The notes under the pieces were generated by a model that worked only from the letters and a program-made list of their open reading frames with translations, ran no database searches and was not told where the DNA came from. Below are positions 9,886 through 21,127 of a DNA stretch of 64,000 nt, one piece after another; within the stretch, counting starts at the first letter, position 1, and each line of letters begins with the position of its first letter. Where the stretch lies: positions 105,087 to 169,086 of the forward strand of contig JAHBZL010000003.1 in assembly GCA_019635485.1 (NCBI GenBank), given 5' to 3'. The stretch comes from Piscinibacter sp. (GTDB taxonomy: Bacteria > Pseudomonadota > Gammaproteobacteria > Burkholderiales > Burkholderiaceae_C). The translations under genes and the position numbers were made by a program.

Positions 9886-11286
9886 TCAGCGCGGCCCGCC
9901 GGGCAGCTTCATGCCGCCCATGCGTTTCATCATCTTCATCAGCCCGCCGCCCTTCATCTTCTTCATCATGCCCTGCATCTGCTCGAACTGGTTCAGCAGG
10001 CGGTTCACCTCCTGCACCTGCACGCCGGCCCCGGCGGCGATGCGGCGCTTGCGGGTGGCCTTGATCAGCTCGGGCTTGCGCCGCTCCAGCGGCGTCATCG
10101 AGCAGATGATGCCTTCCATGCGGCGCACGTCGCGCTCGGCGCGGTCCATGTCGGCCTGGCCGAGGTTGGGCGACTTGCCGCCGGTCAGCTGGGTCGGCAG
10201 CTTGTCGATCAGGCCGGACAGGCCGCCCATCTTCTTCATCGACGAGATCTGCATCAGGAAGTCGTTCAGGTCGAAGGCGTCGCCGGCCTTGACCTTCTCG
10301 GCCAGCTTCTGCGCCGCCGCGACGTCGACCCCTTTCTGCACCTCCTCGACCAGCGCGACGATGTCGCCCATGCCGAGCACGCGGCCGGCATGGCGCTGCG
10401 CGTCGAAGACCTCCAGCCCGTCGATCTTCTCGCTGACGCCCGCGAACTTGATCGGGGCTCCGGTCACCTGCCGCACCGACAATGCCGCGCCGCCGCGCGA
10501 ATCGCCGTCCATCTTGGTCAGCACGATGCCGGTCAGCGGCAGTGCTTCCTTGAAGGCCCGGGCCGTGTTGATCGCGTCCTGGCCCTGCATCGCATCGACG
10601 ACGAACAGCGTCTCGACCGGCCTCAGCGCGGCGTGCAGCTCGGCGATCTCCTTCATCAGCGCCTCGTCGATCGCCAGACGGCCGGCGGTGTCGACGATCA
10701 GCACATCGAAGTAGTGGCGCCGCGCGTGGTCCAGCGCGGCCAGCGCGATCGCGAGCGGCTGGTCGGCGGCGTTCGACGGGAACCATTCGGCACCGGCCTG
10801 CTTCGTCACCGTCTTCAACTGCTCGATGGCGGCGGGGCGGTAGACGTCCGCCGAGACGGTCAGGACCTTCTTCTTGCGCTTGTCGATCAGGTGGCGTGCG
10901 AGCTTCGCCGTCGTCGTGGTCTTGCCGGCGCCCTGGAGGCCGGCCATCAGGATCACCGCCGGCGGCTGCGCGGCCAGGTCGATGTCGGCCGGCGGCTTGA
11001 GCGCGCCGCTCGCCGGGTCCGACTCGCCCATCGTCGCCGCCAGCTCGCGGTGCACGATGCCGACCAGCGCCTGGCCGGGTGTCAGCGAGCCGACGACCTC
11101 GGCGCCCAGCGCCTTCTCCTTGACCCTTGCGATGAAGTCGCGCACCACCGGCAGCGCCACGTCGGCCTCGAGCAGGGCCACGCGCACCTCGCGCAGCATC
11201 TCCTGCACGTTGCTCTCGGTGATGCGCGCCTGGCCGCGCATCGTCTTGACGACGCGGCCGAGGCGTTCGGTGAGGGTGGAGGCCAT
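9886..11286 (-). CDS. ffh: Signal recognition particle protein Ffh (SRP54)
   Basis: 466 aa from ATG at 11286 (MASTLTERLGRVV); a longer reading frame upstream lacks family similarity. NG domain: P-loop GLQGAGKTTTTAKL, DTAGR and TKMDGDSRGG. M domain: Met-rich C-terminus (for example EQMQGMMKKMKGG) that binds signal peptides and 4.5S RNA. It binds N-terminal signals of nascent membrane proteins and delivers them to FtsY, encoded 0.8 kb away. Transcribed away from ypjD, with the two promoters apparently overlapping. Confidence 0.97.
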   Translation of the reverse strand: MASTLTERLGRVVKTMRGQARITESNVQEMLREVRVALLEADVALPVVRDFIARVKEKALGAEVVGSLTPGQALVGIVHRELAATMGESDPASGALKPPADIDLAAQPPAVILMAGLQGAGKTTTTAKLARHLIDKRKKKVLTVSADVYRPAAIEQLKTVTKQAGAEWFPSNAADQPLAIALAALDHARRHYFDVLIVDTAGRLAIDEALMKEIAELHAALRPVETLFVVDAMQGQDAINTARAFKEALPLTGIVLTKMDGDSRGGAALSVRQVTGAPIKFAGVSEKIDGLEVFDAQRHAGRVLGMGDIVALVEEVQKGVDVAAAQKLAEKVKAGDAFDLNDFLMQISSMKKMGGLSGLIDKLPTQLTGGKSPNLGQADMDRAERDVRRMEGIICSMTPLERRKPELIKATRKRRIAAGAGVQVQEVNRLLNQFEQMQGMMKKMKGGGLMKMMKRMGGMKLPGGPR

Positions 11287-11330
11287 GAGGCGGCGCGATC
11301 CGTCGGGCCGAAGCCCGCGGGGAGCGAAAG

Positions 11331-11351
11331 TACACTGTGAGAATGATTCTA
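11331..11351. promoter_or_regulatory. Overlapping divergent -10 elements for ypjD (+) and ffh (-)
   Basis: Plus strand: TACACT (11331-11336), then GTGAGA and ATG (11343), giving a predicted start on the A of ATG. Minus strand: TAGAAT (11351-11346), giving an ffh leader of about 50 nt. Neither has a good -35. The two cannot be occupied at once. This is a prediction from sequence only. Confidence 0.4.
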
Positions 11352-12185
11352 TCGTTCGCCCCCGGCGACACGGGCGCGACCGCCTCGGCTCTGACTCTCG
11401 GGCTGCCCACCTTGATGGCGCTGGCGGCTTACCTGGCCGCCGCATCGGCGGGCGAGCGATTCGCCGCGGTGCTGCGCATCGCGCTGGTCGCGGGCTGGCT
11501 GGCCCACGCGGTGGCCATCGTGGTCGACACCGCCGGGGTCGGCACGTCGCATCTCGGTGCGCGGTTCGGCTTCGCCCCGGCGCTCTCGGTGACGATCTGG
11601 CTGGTGCTCGCGGTGTACGGGATCGAGAGCCGCTTCGTGCCGCTGCCTGGCGTGCGGCGTGCGCTCGCCTGGTTGGGCGCGGCCACCGTGGTGCTGGCCT
11701 GGGCTTTCCCCGGGGAGCTGCGGCCGCATGCGCTGTCGCGCTGGGCGCCGCTGCACTGGGTGCTCGGCATCGCGTCGTACGGCCTGTTCGGCGCGGCGGT
11801 GCTGCACGCGGCGATGCTCAATCGCGCCGAGCACCGCCTGCGCCAGCATGCCCCGGCCGCCGAGAAGGTCTTGCCCGCCGGCATGCCGCTGCTGCGTCTG
11901 GAGCGCCTCACGTTCCGTTTCGTGGCCGCCGGCTTCGTCGTGCTGTCGCTCACGCTGCTGCTGGGGGCGTGGTTCGCGAGTCCGTGGCGCTGGGACCACA
12001 AGACGGTGTTCTCGATGCTCGGCTGGCTGGTGTTCGCGGGACTGCTCGCCGGGCGGCGTGCGTTCGGCTGGCGCGGGCCGCGCGCCACGCGCTGGCTGTA
12101 TGCCGGTGCCGGGCTGCTGCTGCTCGCGTACGTCGGGTCGCGCTTCGTGCTGGAGGTGCTCCTGCAGCGGCCTCCTCCCGGGTGA
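11343..12185 (+). CDS. ypjD: YpjD/CcsA-like inner membrane protein (cytochrome c assembly family)
   Basis: 280 aa with about eight hydrophobic segments. It carries the HemX/CcsA-type region around ARFGFAPALSVTIWLVLAVY, the His-bearing LHWVLGIASYGLFGAAVLH, and a late KTVFSMLGWLVFAGLL segment. The ffh-ypjD arrangement is conserved in proteobacteria. It is placed in the cytochrome c assembly family, but the precise role of YpjD is unsettled. A GTG 6 bp upstream (11337) is an alternative start; the ATG at 11343 coincides with a predicted transcription start, so I prefer it. Confidence 0.85.
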   Translation: MILSFAPGDTGATASALTLGLPTLMALAAYLAAASAGERFAAVLRIALVAGWLAHAVAIVVDTAGVGTSHLGARFGFAPALSVTIWLVLAVYGIESRFVPLPGVRRALAWLGAATVVLAWAFPGELRPHALSRWAPLHWVLGIASYGLFGAAVLHAAMLNRAEHRLRQHAPAAEKVLPAGMPLLRLERLTFRFVAAGFVVLSLTLLLGAWFASPWRWDHKTVFSMLGWLVFAGLLAGRRAFGWRGPRATRWLYAGAGLLLLAYVGSRFVLEVLLQRPPPG

Positions 12186-12195
12186 TGGAGCGACG

Positions 12196-12435
12196 ATGAA
12201 GTACCTGCTGCTGCTGGTCGCCGTGCTGGTGCTGCTTTGGCTGCTGCGCGGCTCGCGGCGCGGCGAACCGCCTCCGCCGCCCGCGGCTCCGGGCGAAAGC
12301 AGCGCACGCCCGGTGGTTGCCTGCCGCCATTGCGGCGTGCATCTGCCGCGCGATGAAGCGCTGCCCGGGCGTGGTGGTGTGTTCTGCGGCGAAGCGCACC
12401 GAGCCGAGTACGAGCGCCAGCACCCGGCGGGGTGA
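12196..12435 (+). CDS. PP0621-type small zinc-ribbon-like membrane protein
   Basis: 79 aa. An N-terminal TM helix (residues 2-17) and a Pro-rich linker lead to a treble-clef-like motif CRHCGVHLPRDEA...FCGEAHRAEY, with two CxxC-type Cys, then Cys and His. It matches the small PP0621 family that precedes pilS in many beta- and gammaproteobacteria. Probably metal-binding; function unknown. It lies between ypjD (10 bp gap) and pilS (25 bp gap) in one plus-strand operon. Confidence 0.8.
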   Translation: MKYLLLLVAVLVLLWLLRGSRRGEPPPPPAAPGESSARPVVACRHCGVHLPRDEALPGRGGVFCGEAHRAEYERQHPAG

Positions 12436-12460
12436 GCGCGGCCCCGGACGACGAAGCGGC

Positions 12461-14365
12461 ATGAACGGATCCTCACGCACCGTCGAACGCCGGGTGGCCG
12501 AACGCCGTGCAGCGCGCCGTCGGCCGACCGCCGACGAATCGTGGTTCGGCGCGTTCGGGTCCGCCGACGACACCCAGATGGGCACCGACGACGCGGCGCC
12601 CACCAGCGGCCCGGTGCCGCTGGACACCGGCGAGGCGCCGCCCAGCTCGACCTTCGACTCGCGACTGTTCTCGCGCCAGGCCGAGCGCATCGTCAGTGCC
12701 GGGCAAACCGCCTTCGACCGGATCTTCCGCACCTTCGTCGGTGCGCGCGCGGCGCTTGGTGTTGCGCTGGTGCTGGCGCTGGCCGCCACCGGGCTGTTCG
12801 GCAACCGGCCGTCACTGCCCGCGGCGCTGGTGTCGGTGGCCTACGGTTCGCTGGCGCTGGCGATGTGGCTGCTGCCGAATCGCCGCACCGTCGAGCCGAA
12901 GGCGCTGGCCAACGTGTGGAATCCCCTCTGGCTCGCGACCATCGGTGTGGACCTGGTGTGCTTCAGCGCGCTTCACCTGCTGACCCCGGGGTCCAGCCTC
13001 AACTACGTCGCGTTGCTCGTGCTGCCGGTCCTGATGGCCGGCGTACTCACGCCGCGGCTGCAGGCCCTGGGGACGGCAGCGCTGGTCGCGCTGATCTTGT
13101 TCATCAGCGCCTGGCTGGTGGTGCTCGCGGGCGGCAACATGACGCAGCTGCTGACGCAGGCCGGGCTGGCCAGCGCCGGCTTCTTCGTCATCACCGTGCT
13201 TGCCGGCGAACTGGCCGGTCGCCTGGCGCGCGAGGAACTCACCGCGCGCGGCAACATGGAGATGGCGCGCCAGCAGGCGGCGCTGAACCGGCTGGTCATC
13301 GAGGAGATGCAGGACGGCGTGCTGGTGGTCGACCGCCGCGGTCGCGTGCGCGCAGCCAACCCGGCTGCGCGCCGGCTGCTCGCGCCGGAGGGTCTGTGCC
13401 GCCCGGCGCCGTTCCAGCTGCGCGGCGTCGACGCCTGGCGCCAGCTGGTGGCGACGGTCGAGCGGGCGTTCCTGGAATCGACCTGGCCCGAGGCCGGCCG
13501 GGATGTCGCGCTCGAGTTCGCTCCCGGCTCCACCCGCACGCTGCGCGCGCGCGTCCGCTTCACGCGCCAGCGGGCGGCCCAGGCCAGCGAGGAATTCTGC
13601 GTGCTGTTCCTCGAGGACGTGCGCAACATGCAGGCGCGCAGCCGCCAGGAGAAGCTGGCGGCCATGGGACGCGTCTCGGCCGGCATCGCACACGAGATCC
13701 GCAATCCCCTGGCCGCCATCGCCCAGGCCAACGCGCTGCTGGCCGAGGATGCGACCGACCCGGCGCAACGCCGCCTGATGCGGATGGTGGCCGACAATGT
13801 CGAACGGCTCAAGCGCATCGTCGACGACGTGATGGAGGTGGCCCCGGGCCAGCCGTCGGAAGACGTCGTGATCGATGCCACCGCCCAGGTGGCGGCGGTC
13901 TGCAGCGACTGGGCCCGCTCGGCCGGCGTGCCGCTCGGCGAGCGCAGCGTGCTGCGCGTGGAACTGCCGGGCGAGCCGCTCGGCGTCGCGTTCGATGCAG
14001 AACATCTGCGCCGGGTGCTCGTGAACCTGCTGGACAATGCCCGCCGGCACGCGAGCGGCAAGCCCGGCGCGATCCTGTTGCGGCTCGAGGCGCGCGATGC
14101 CGGGAGGGCCTTCCTCAGCGTGGCGAGCGACGGCGACCCGATCCCGCCGGACGTCGAGCGTTACCTGTTCGAACCGTTCTTCTCGACACGCAGCCGCGGC
14201 ACCGGACTGGGCCTGTATATTTGCCGCGAGCTGTGCGAGCGCTACGGTGCGAGCATCGACTACCGGGCGCGGCCTGGCGGCGATGCGCACAGCAACGAGT
14301 TCTTCGTGGTGATGCGCCAGCTGCCGCTGGCCGACAACGAGGCACGACTGCATCTGAGCCCATGA
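12461..14365 (+). CDS. pilS: Sensor histidine kinase PilS
   Basis: 634 aa, with MNGSSRTVERR at 12461 as the start. A roughly 80-residue basic/acidic N-terminal extension precedes about six TM helices (about 95-265). These are followed by a PAS-like domain, a HisKA box with phospho-acceptor His 411 (GIAHEIRNP), and an HATPase domain with NLLDNA and GTGLGLYICRE. It senses membrane pilin level or surface contact in characterised systems and phosphorylates PilR. It overlaps pilR by ATGA. The pilA target is not in this window. Confidence 0.93.
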   Translation: MNGSSRTVERRVAERRAARRRPTADESWFGAFGSADDTQMGTDDAAPTSGPVPLDTGEAPPSSTFDSRLFSRQAERIVSAGQTAFDRIFRTFVGARAALGVALVLALAATGLFGNRPSLPAALVSVAYGSLALAMWLLPNRRTVEPKALANVWNPLWLATIGVDLVCFSALHLLTPGSSLNYVALLVLPVLMAGVLTPRLQALGTAALVALILFISAWLVVLAGGNMTQLLTQAGLASAGFFVITVLAGELAGRLAREELTARGNMEMARQQAALNRLVIEEMQDGVLVVDRRGRVRAANPAARRLLAPEGLCRPAPFQLRGVDAWRQLVATVERAFLESTWPEAGRDVALEFAPGSTRTLRARVRFTRQRAAQASEEFCVLFLEDVRNMQARSRQEKLAAMGRVSAGIAHEIRNPLAAIAQANALLAEDATDPAQRRLMRMVADNVERLKRIVDDVMEVAPGQPSEDVVIDATAQVAAVCSDWARSAGVPLGERSVLRVELPGEPLGVAFDAEHLRRVLVNLLDNARRHASGKPGAILLRLEARDAGRAFLSVASDGDPIPPDVERYLFEPFFSTRSRGTGLGLYICRELCERYGASIDYRARPGGDAHSNEFFVVMRQLPLADNEARLHLSP

Positions 14366-15912
14366 CATCGGCCTCCCACTTCAGCCTCCTCGTCGTCGAC
14401 GACGAACCCGATCTGCGCACGCTGTACGAACTGACCCTGCTGCGCGAGGGCTACGACGTCGAGACGGCCGGCAGCGTCGAGGAGGCGCTGCTGCATCTGA
14501 AGGACCGCACCTACAGCGCGCTCATCACCGACATGCGTTTGCCCGACGGCACGGGCCTCGACCTGCTGCGCAAGCTCGAGGAGACCGGGCGGCGCGAGAA
14601 GGCGATCGTGATCACCGCCTACGGATCGGCGGAGAACGCCGTCGAAGCCTTGAAGGCCGGGGCCTACGACTACCTGACCAAGCCGGTCGACCTGAAGCAG
14701 TTCCGCGCCGTGATCGCATCGGCGCTCGGGCGCGGCGGCCCGGTCCCGACGATGGACCCGGCCTCGCTGCCGTCCGAGAACGGCGCTCCCCCGGCCGCGC
14801 GGCCGGCGCGCGCCGCCGCGCCGCCGCCGGCGCCGGTCAGCCAGGCGCTGCGCCGCATGGCCGGGCAGTCGGCCGCGATGCTGCAGGTTCGTGCGCTGGT
14901 CGAGAAGGTGGCCCGCAGCATGGCGCCGGTGCTGGTGCACGGAGAGTCGGGTACCGGCAAGGAACTCGTCGCCCGTGCGATCCACGAGGTCAGCGCACGT
15001 GCCGGCCAGCCGTTCATCGCGGTGAACTGCGGCGCGATCCCCGAGCAGCTGCTCGAGGCGGAGTTCTTCGGCTACCGCAAGGGCGCGTTCACCGGCGCCG
15101 CGGAGGACCGTGAAGGCTTCTTCCAGGCCGCCAACGGCGGCACGCTGTTCCTGGACGAAATCGGCGACCTGCCGCTGTCGATGCAAAGCAAGCTGCTGCG
15201 ATCGATCCAGGAACGCTCGGTGCGCCCGGTCGGCGCCGTCAGCGAGCAGCCGGTCAACGTGCGCTTGCTCAGTGCGACCCACAAGGACCTGGGCGCGGAG
15301 GTGCATGCCGGCCGCTTCCGGCAGGACCTGTACTACCGGCTGAACGTGATCCAGATCCGCGTGCCGCCGCTGCGCGAGCGCCTGGAGGATCTGGTGATGA
15401 TCAGTGACCGGGTGCTGGAGCGCATCGCGCAGGACGCCGGCGTGTCCCAACCGCCACGGCTCACGCGCGAGGCGCTCGCACACCTGTCGCGCTATTCGTT
15501 CCCGGGCAACGTGCGTGAGCTCGAGAACCTGCTGCACCGGGCGGTCGCGCTGTCCGGCGGCGACACGATCGGCGTGTCCGACCTCGGCCTGCCCGACATG
15601 CTGGTTTCGGAAGGCTACGAGCCGGACACGGCCGACCTGCTGGTGCCCGCGGCGCTCGCGGAGGCGCCGCTCGCCGTGGCGTCGGTGATGCCTGCGGAAG
15701 AGCCCCTGCCGAGCGACCTGGCGGCCTATCTGGACGAGGTCGAACGCGACATCCTGGTGCGTGCGCTCGAGCGGCATCGCTTCAACCGCACCGCTGCCGG
15801 GGCGAGCCTCGGGCTGTCGCTGCGGCAGATGCGCTACCGGATGGCCCGGCTGGGCGTCAACGTTGGTGGCGATGCCGGCGGGATCGATCGCGAGTCCGGC
15901 ACGGCGGAGTGA
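14362..15912 (+). CDS. pilR: Sigma54-dependent response regulator PilR
   Basis: 516 aa NtrC-class activator of type IV pilin transcription. Receiver domain with phospho-acceptor Asp57 (ITDMRL) and Lys in LTKPVD. AAA+ domain with Walker A GESGTGKELVARAIHE, the sigma54-contacting loop GAFTGA, and a DEIGDL Walker B. Fis-type HTH at the C-terminus (NRTAAGASLGLSLRQMRYRM). An Ala/Pro-rich linker (about 130-165) separates receiver and AAA+. Its start overlaps the pilS stop and its stop overlaps the ampD start. Confidence 0.95.
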   Translation: MTSASHFSLLVVDDEPDLRTLYELTLLREGYDVETAGSVEEALLHLKDRTYSALITDMRLPDGTGLDLLRKLEETGRREKAIVITAYGSAENAVEALKAGAYDYLTKPVDLKQFRAVIASALGRGGPVPTMDPASLPSENGAPPAARPARAAAPPPAPVSQALRRMAGQSAAMLQVRALVEKVARSMAPVLVHGESGTGKELVARAIHEVSARAGQPFIAVNCGAIPEQLLEAEFFGYRKGAFTGAAEDREGFFQAANGGTLFLDEIGDLPLSMQSKLLRSIQERSVRPVGAVSEQPVNVRLLSATHKDLGAEVHAGRFRQDLYYRLNVIQIRVPPLRERLEDLVMISDRVLERIAQDAGVSQPPRLTREALAHLSRYSFPGNVRELENLLHRAVALSGGDTIGVSDLGLPDMLVSEGYEPDTADLLVPAALAEAPLAVASVMPAEEPLPSDLAAYLDEVERDILVRALERHRFNRTAAGASLGLSLRQMRYRMARLGVNVGGDAGGIDRESGTAE

Positions 15913-16502
15913 GTGCCGTGCGGCGTGCGGCAACCGAGGCGCCACGCTGGCGCCATGGATGGTGGTCCGGCGCCCGCCGCGTCGACTCGCCGAACCAGGG
16001 CTTGCGTCCCGATGGCGTGGCCGTGGACCTGGTGGTGATCCATTCGGTCAGCCTGCCGCCGGGCCGTTTCGAAGGCGATGCCGTCGAGCGGCTGTTCACC
16101 AATCGGCTCGACTGGGACGAGCATCCGTACTACGCGCAGATCCGTGGCCTCGAGGTGTCGGCGCACTTCTTCGTGCGCCGCGATGGCCGCCTGCTGCAGT
16201 TCGTGTCCTGCGACCGTCGTGCCTGGCATGCCGGACGTTCGAGCTGGCGCGGCCGCGACAACTGCAACGACTACTCGATCGGCATCGAGCTCGAAGGGTT
16301 GGAGGGCGGCGCTTTCGAGGCGCCGCAGTATGCGGCCGTCGCGGCCCTGTTGCCGGCGCTGGCGCGCCGCTATCCGTTGCGCGCGGTGGTCGGTCACGAG
16401 CACGTGGCTCCGGGCCGCAAGGCCGATCCAGGTGCGGGCTTCGACTGGTCGCGGTTGAGAACCCTCGCGTCGGCAGCGGACTGGGACTTTCCCGAGATGT
16501 GA
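15909..16502 (+). CDS. ampD: 1,6-anhydro-N-acetylmuramyl-L-alanine amidase AmpD
   Basis: 197 aa, GTG start inside the pilR stop (GTGA). Cytoplasmic zinc amidase that removes the peptide from anhydro-muropeptides during cell-wall recycling. Zinc ligands by comparison with the family: His45 (VVIHSVSLPPGRF), His163 and Asp173 (GHEHVAPGRKADPG). The conserved catalytic Glu lies in SIGIELEG. Loss of AmpD raises AmpC in species that have it; no ampR or ampC is present here. Confidence 0.95.
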   Translation: MSAVRRAATEAPRWRHGWWSGARRVDSPNQGLRPDGVAVDLVVIHSVSLPPGRFEGDAVERLFTNRLDWDEHPYYAQIRGLEVSAHFFVRRDGRLLQFVSCDRRAWHAGRSSWRGRDNCNDYSIGIELEGLEGGAFEAPQYAAVAALLPALARRYPLRAVVGHEHVAPGRKADPGAGFDWSRLRTLASAADWDFPEM

Positions 16503-16590
16503 GCCGATGCAACGGCCCGGCGGGCGTGGTCGACGGGTCGTCCGCCTAACAACGGCGCGGCTTTGGGCCCGATCGGTGCGATGCGCCGGG

Positions 16591-16606
16591 ACACTACCGC
16601 TAGTGC
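16591..16606 (+). promoter_or_regulatory. NrdR box 1 upstream of nrdA
   Basis: ACACTACCGCTAGTGC: both half sites match the known 16-bp consensus (ACAC-W-A ... T-W-GTGT); only the central ATAT is lost. It lies immediately upstream of the -35. Confidence 0.75.
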
Positions 16607-16635
16607 TTGAACCCGCCAGCGGCCCCAGATATAGT
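16607..16635 (+). promoter_or_regulatory. nrdAp: nrdA sigma70 promoter
   Basis: -35 TTGAAC (16607-16612), 17-bp spacer, -10 TATAGT (16630-16635). The -10 lies inside NrdR box 2 and the -35 abuts box 1, the classic layout for repression by NrdR-ATP/dATP. Predicted start near 16642. Confidence 0.75.
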
Positions 16636-16637
16636 GT
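16622..16637 (+). promoter_or_regulatory. NrdR box 2 upstream of nrdA
   Basis: GCCCCAGATATAGTGT: the right half AGATATAGTGT fits the consensus closely and the left half is weaker. It starts 31 bp after box 1 (three helical turns), the spacing typical of functional NrdR pairs. Confidence 0.75.
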
Positions 16638-16786
16638 GCCGTCGTGCTATTCTCCGCGCCCGCTCGAGACCTGATTCCGTCGCCACGACGCGCATCGCCG
16701 ACTGCGGTCCGACCCACCACGCCACCCACGCTCCCAGCCCAGACATGACCATCCCGACGCCCGCTGCGCCTCACCAAGGGGAATCC

Positions 16787-19636
<2,850 letters not shown>

Positions 19637-19642
19637 CGCGGC

Positions 19643-19673
19643 GATGCGTGCATGGCACGCATCGATTCGATGC
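19643..19673 (+). promoter_or_regulatory. Two overlapping inverted repeats between nrdA and nrdB
   Basis: Repeat A: GATGCGTGC-atg-GCACGCATC (19643-19663). Repeat B: GCATCGA-t-TCGATGC (19659-19673). They share bases 19659-19663, so only one hairpin can form at a time. There is no T-run after either, so a simple terminator is unlikely. They could be an RNA processing or stability element, or a DNA operator. Confidence 0.4.
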
Positions 19674-19713
19674 GAGGCAGCAACAAGCACTCGATGCAAA
19701 AGTCAATAAGTAC

Positions 19714-19742
19714 TTGGTGTTCTCGCGCAACACTCGGATAAT
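19714..19742 (+). promoter_or_regulatory. Candidate separate promoter for nrdB
   Basis: TTGGTG (19714-19719), 17-bp spacer, GATAAT (19737-19742); predicted start about 15 nt before the ATG. The spacer contains a dyad GTGTT-N7-AACAC (19717-19733) of unknown meaning. It is oriented opposite to an NrdR box. Confidence 0.4.
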
Positions 19743-19763
19743 TCGAACGTTCAGGAAGTGACC

Positions 19764-20918
19764 ATGCTTGTTTGGGAAGACGAGGCCAGACCTTCGAGCG
19801 CTTCAGTTGCGCGGCTTGCGCCGGTTCAGCCGTCCGCGATGGCGCCGCAGTCTCAATCCACTGCGGGAGTGGTGAAGACGAGCGCCGCAGCGGTGAGTCA
19901 ACGTCGGGTGGTCGCCGCTGACAAGCGGATCATCAACGGGCAGACGGACGTCAATCAACTGGTCCCATTCAAGTACAAGTGGGCCTGGGAGAAGTACCTC
20001 GCGACCTGCGCGAACCACTGGATGCCGCAGGAAGTGAACATGTCGCGCGACATCGCGACATGGAAGGATCCGAACGGACTGACCGAGGACGAGCGGCGCA
20101 TCGTCAAGCGCAATCTCGGCTTCTTCGTCACGGCGGATTCCCTCGCGGCCAACAACATCGTGCTGGGGACCTACCGGCACATCACCGCGCCGGAGTGCCG
20201 CCAGTTTCTGCTGCGGCAGGCGTTCGAAGAGGCCATCCACACCCACGCCTACCAGTACATCGTCGAGTCGCTGGGTCTCGACGAGAGCGAGATCTTCAAC
20301 GCCTACCACGAGGTGGCGTCGATCCGCGACAAGGATGAGTTCCTGCTGCCGTTCATCGAGCAGATCATGGATCCAGCCTTCCACACCGGGACGCCAGACA
20401 GCGATCGCAAGCTGCTCGAGTCGCTGATCGTGTTCGCCTGCCTGATGGAAGGTCTCTTCTTCTATGTGGGCTTCACGCAGATCCTCGCGCTCGGCCGTCA
20501 GAACAAGATGACCGGTGCGGCGGAGCAGTACCAGTACATCCTGCGCGACGAGTCGATGCACTGCAATTTCGGCATCGACCTGATCAACCAGATCAAGCTG
20601 GAGAACCCGCAGCTCTGGACCACCGAGTTCAAGGCCGACATCAAGGCCCTGTTCCTGAAGGCGGTGGATCTCGAATACCGGTACGCCGAAGACACCATGC
20701 CGCGCGGCGTGCTCGGCATGAATGCCTCGATGTTCAAAGGTTATCTGCGCTACATCGCGAACCGGCGTGCGATGCAGATCGGCCTGGAGGCGCTCTTCCC
20801 GAACGAGGAGAACCCGTTCCCGTGGATGAGCGAGATGATCGACCTGAAGAAGGAGCGCAATTTTTTCGAGACGCGCGTCATCGAGTACCAGTCCGGAGGG
20901 GCGCTGTCCTGGGATTGA
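19764..20918 (+). CDS. nrdB: Class I ribonucleoside-diphosphate reductase, beta (radical) subunit
   Basis: 384 aa from ATG 19764, with AGGAAG just upstream; GTG at 19758 is possible. Di-iron ligands by family comparison: Asp125 (TADSLAANN), Glu156 and His159 (EEAIHTH), Glu in CLMEGLFF, and Glu/His in DESMHC. The radical Tyr is Tyr163. The local sequence [19 protein letters not shown] resembles chlamydial class Ic R2, but here both the Asp ligand and the Tyr are present, so a tyrosyl-radical enzyme is expected. A roughly 45-residue Ser/Ala/Gln-rich N-terminal extension precedes the fold. Confidence 0.95.
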   Translation: MLVWEDEARPSSASVARLAPVQPSAMAPQSQSTAGVVKTSAAAVSQRRVVAADKRIINGQTDVNQLVPFKYKWAWEKYLATCANHWMPQEVNMSRDIATWKDPNGLTEDERRIVKRNLGFFVTADSLAANNIVLGTYRHITAPECRQFLLRQAFEEAIHTHAYQYIVESLGLDESEIFNAYHEVASIRDKDEFLLPFIEQIMDPAFHTGTPDSDRKLLESLIVFACLMEGLFFYVGFTQILALGRQNKMTGAAEQYQYILRDESMHCNFGIDLINQIKLENPQLWTTEFKADIKALFLKAVDLEYRYAEDTMPRGVLGMNASMFKGYLRYIANRRAMQIGLEALFPNEENPFPWMSEMIDLKKERNFFETRVIEYQSGGALSWD

Positions 20919-21064
20919 TCCCGGCAGTTCTCCGTGCGGACGGCGCGATGCCGTCGCGAGATCAAGATTCGCGGACCGAGATGTCCTGGCCAAGAACAGG
21001 ATGCCGGCCCGTTCCCTGTTCGTCGGATCGCGGCGCCCCTCCTGGGCAGTTGCGGGCGGCGAAT

Positions 21065-21102
21065 AACCGAGGAGCCATCGACTGTCGGCTCTGCGGTTTT
21101 TT
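21065..21102 (+). terminator. Hairpin with T6 run: nrdB terminator or histone-gene attenuator
   Basis: AACCGAGGAGCC (21065-21076), 10-nt loop, GGCTCTGCGGTT (21087-21098), with 10 of 12 positions paired, then TTTTTT (21097-21102). It lies only 25 nt before the histone start codon, leaving no room for a promoter between them. Either the histone gene is expressed by read-through or the hairpin acts in its 5' leader. Confidence 0.7.
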
Positions 21103-21127
21103 CTCAACTTGATCAAGGAGAACTGTG

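Larger units (their letters stand above)
16503..16786 (+). other. Non-coding control region upstream of nrdA
   Basis: 284 bp without a gene. It holds the paired NrdR boxes and promoter described separately, then a predicted leader of about 145 nt. No rho-independent terminator for ampD can be seen in the first 80 bp, only an imperfect GGCGGGC/GTCCGCC repeat without a T-run. An in-frame ATG at 16745 is a possible longer nrdA start, but it has no ribosome site. Confidence 0.6.

Noticed and set aside
12541-15912. 1123-aa ORF overlapping pilS and pilR
   Set aside because: It is an out-of-frame reading of pilS joined to the true pilR frame; only the pilR part (from 14362) is real.
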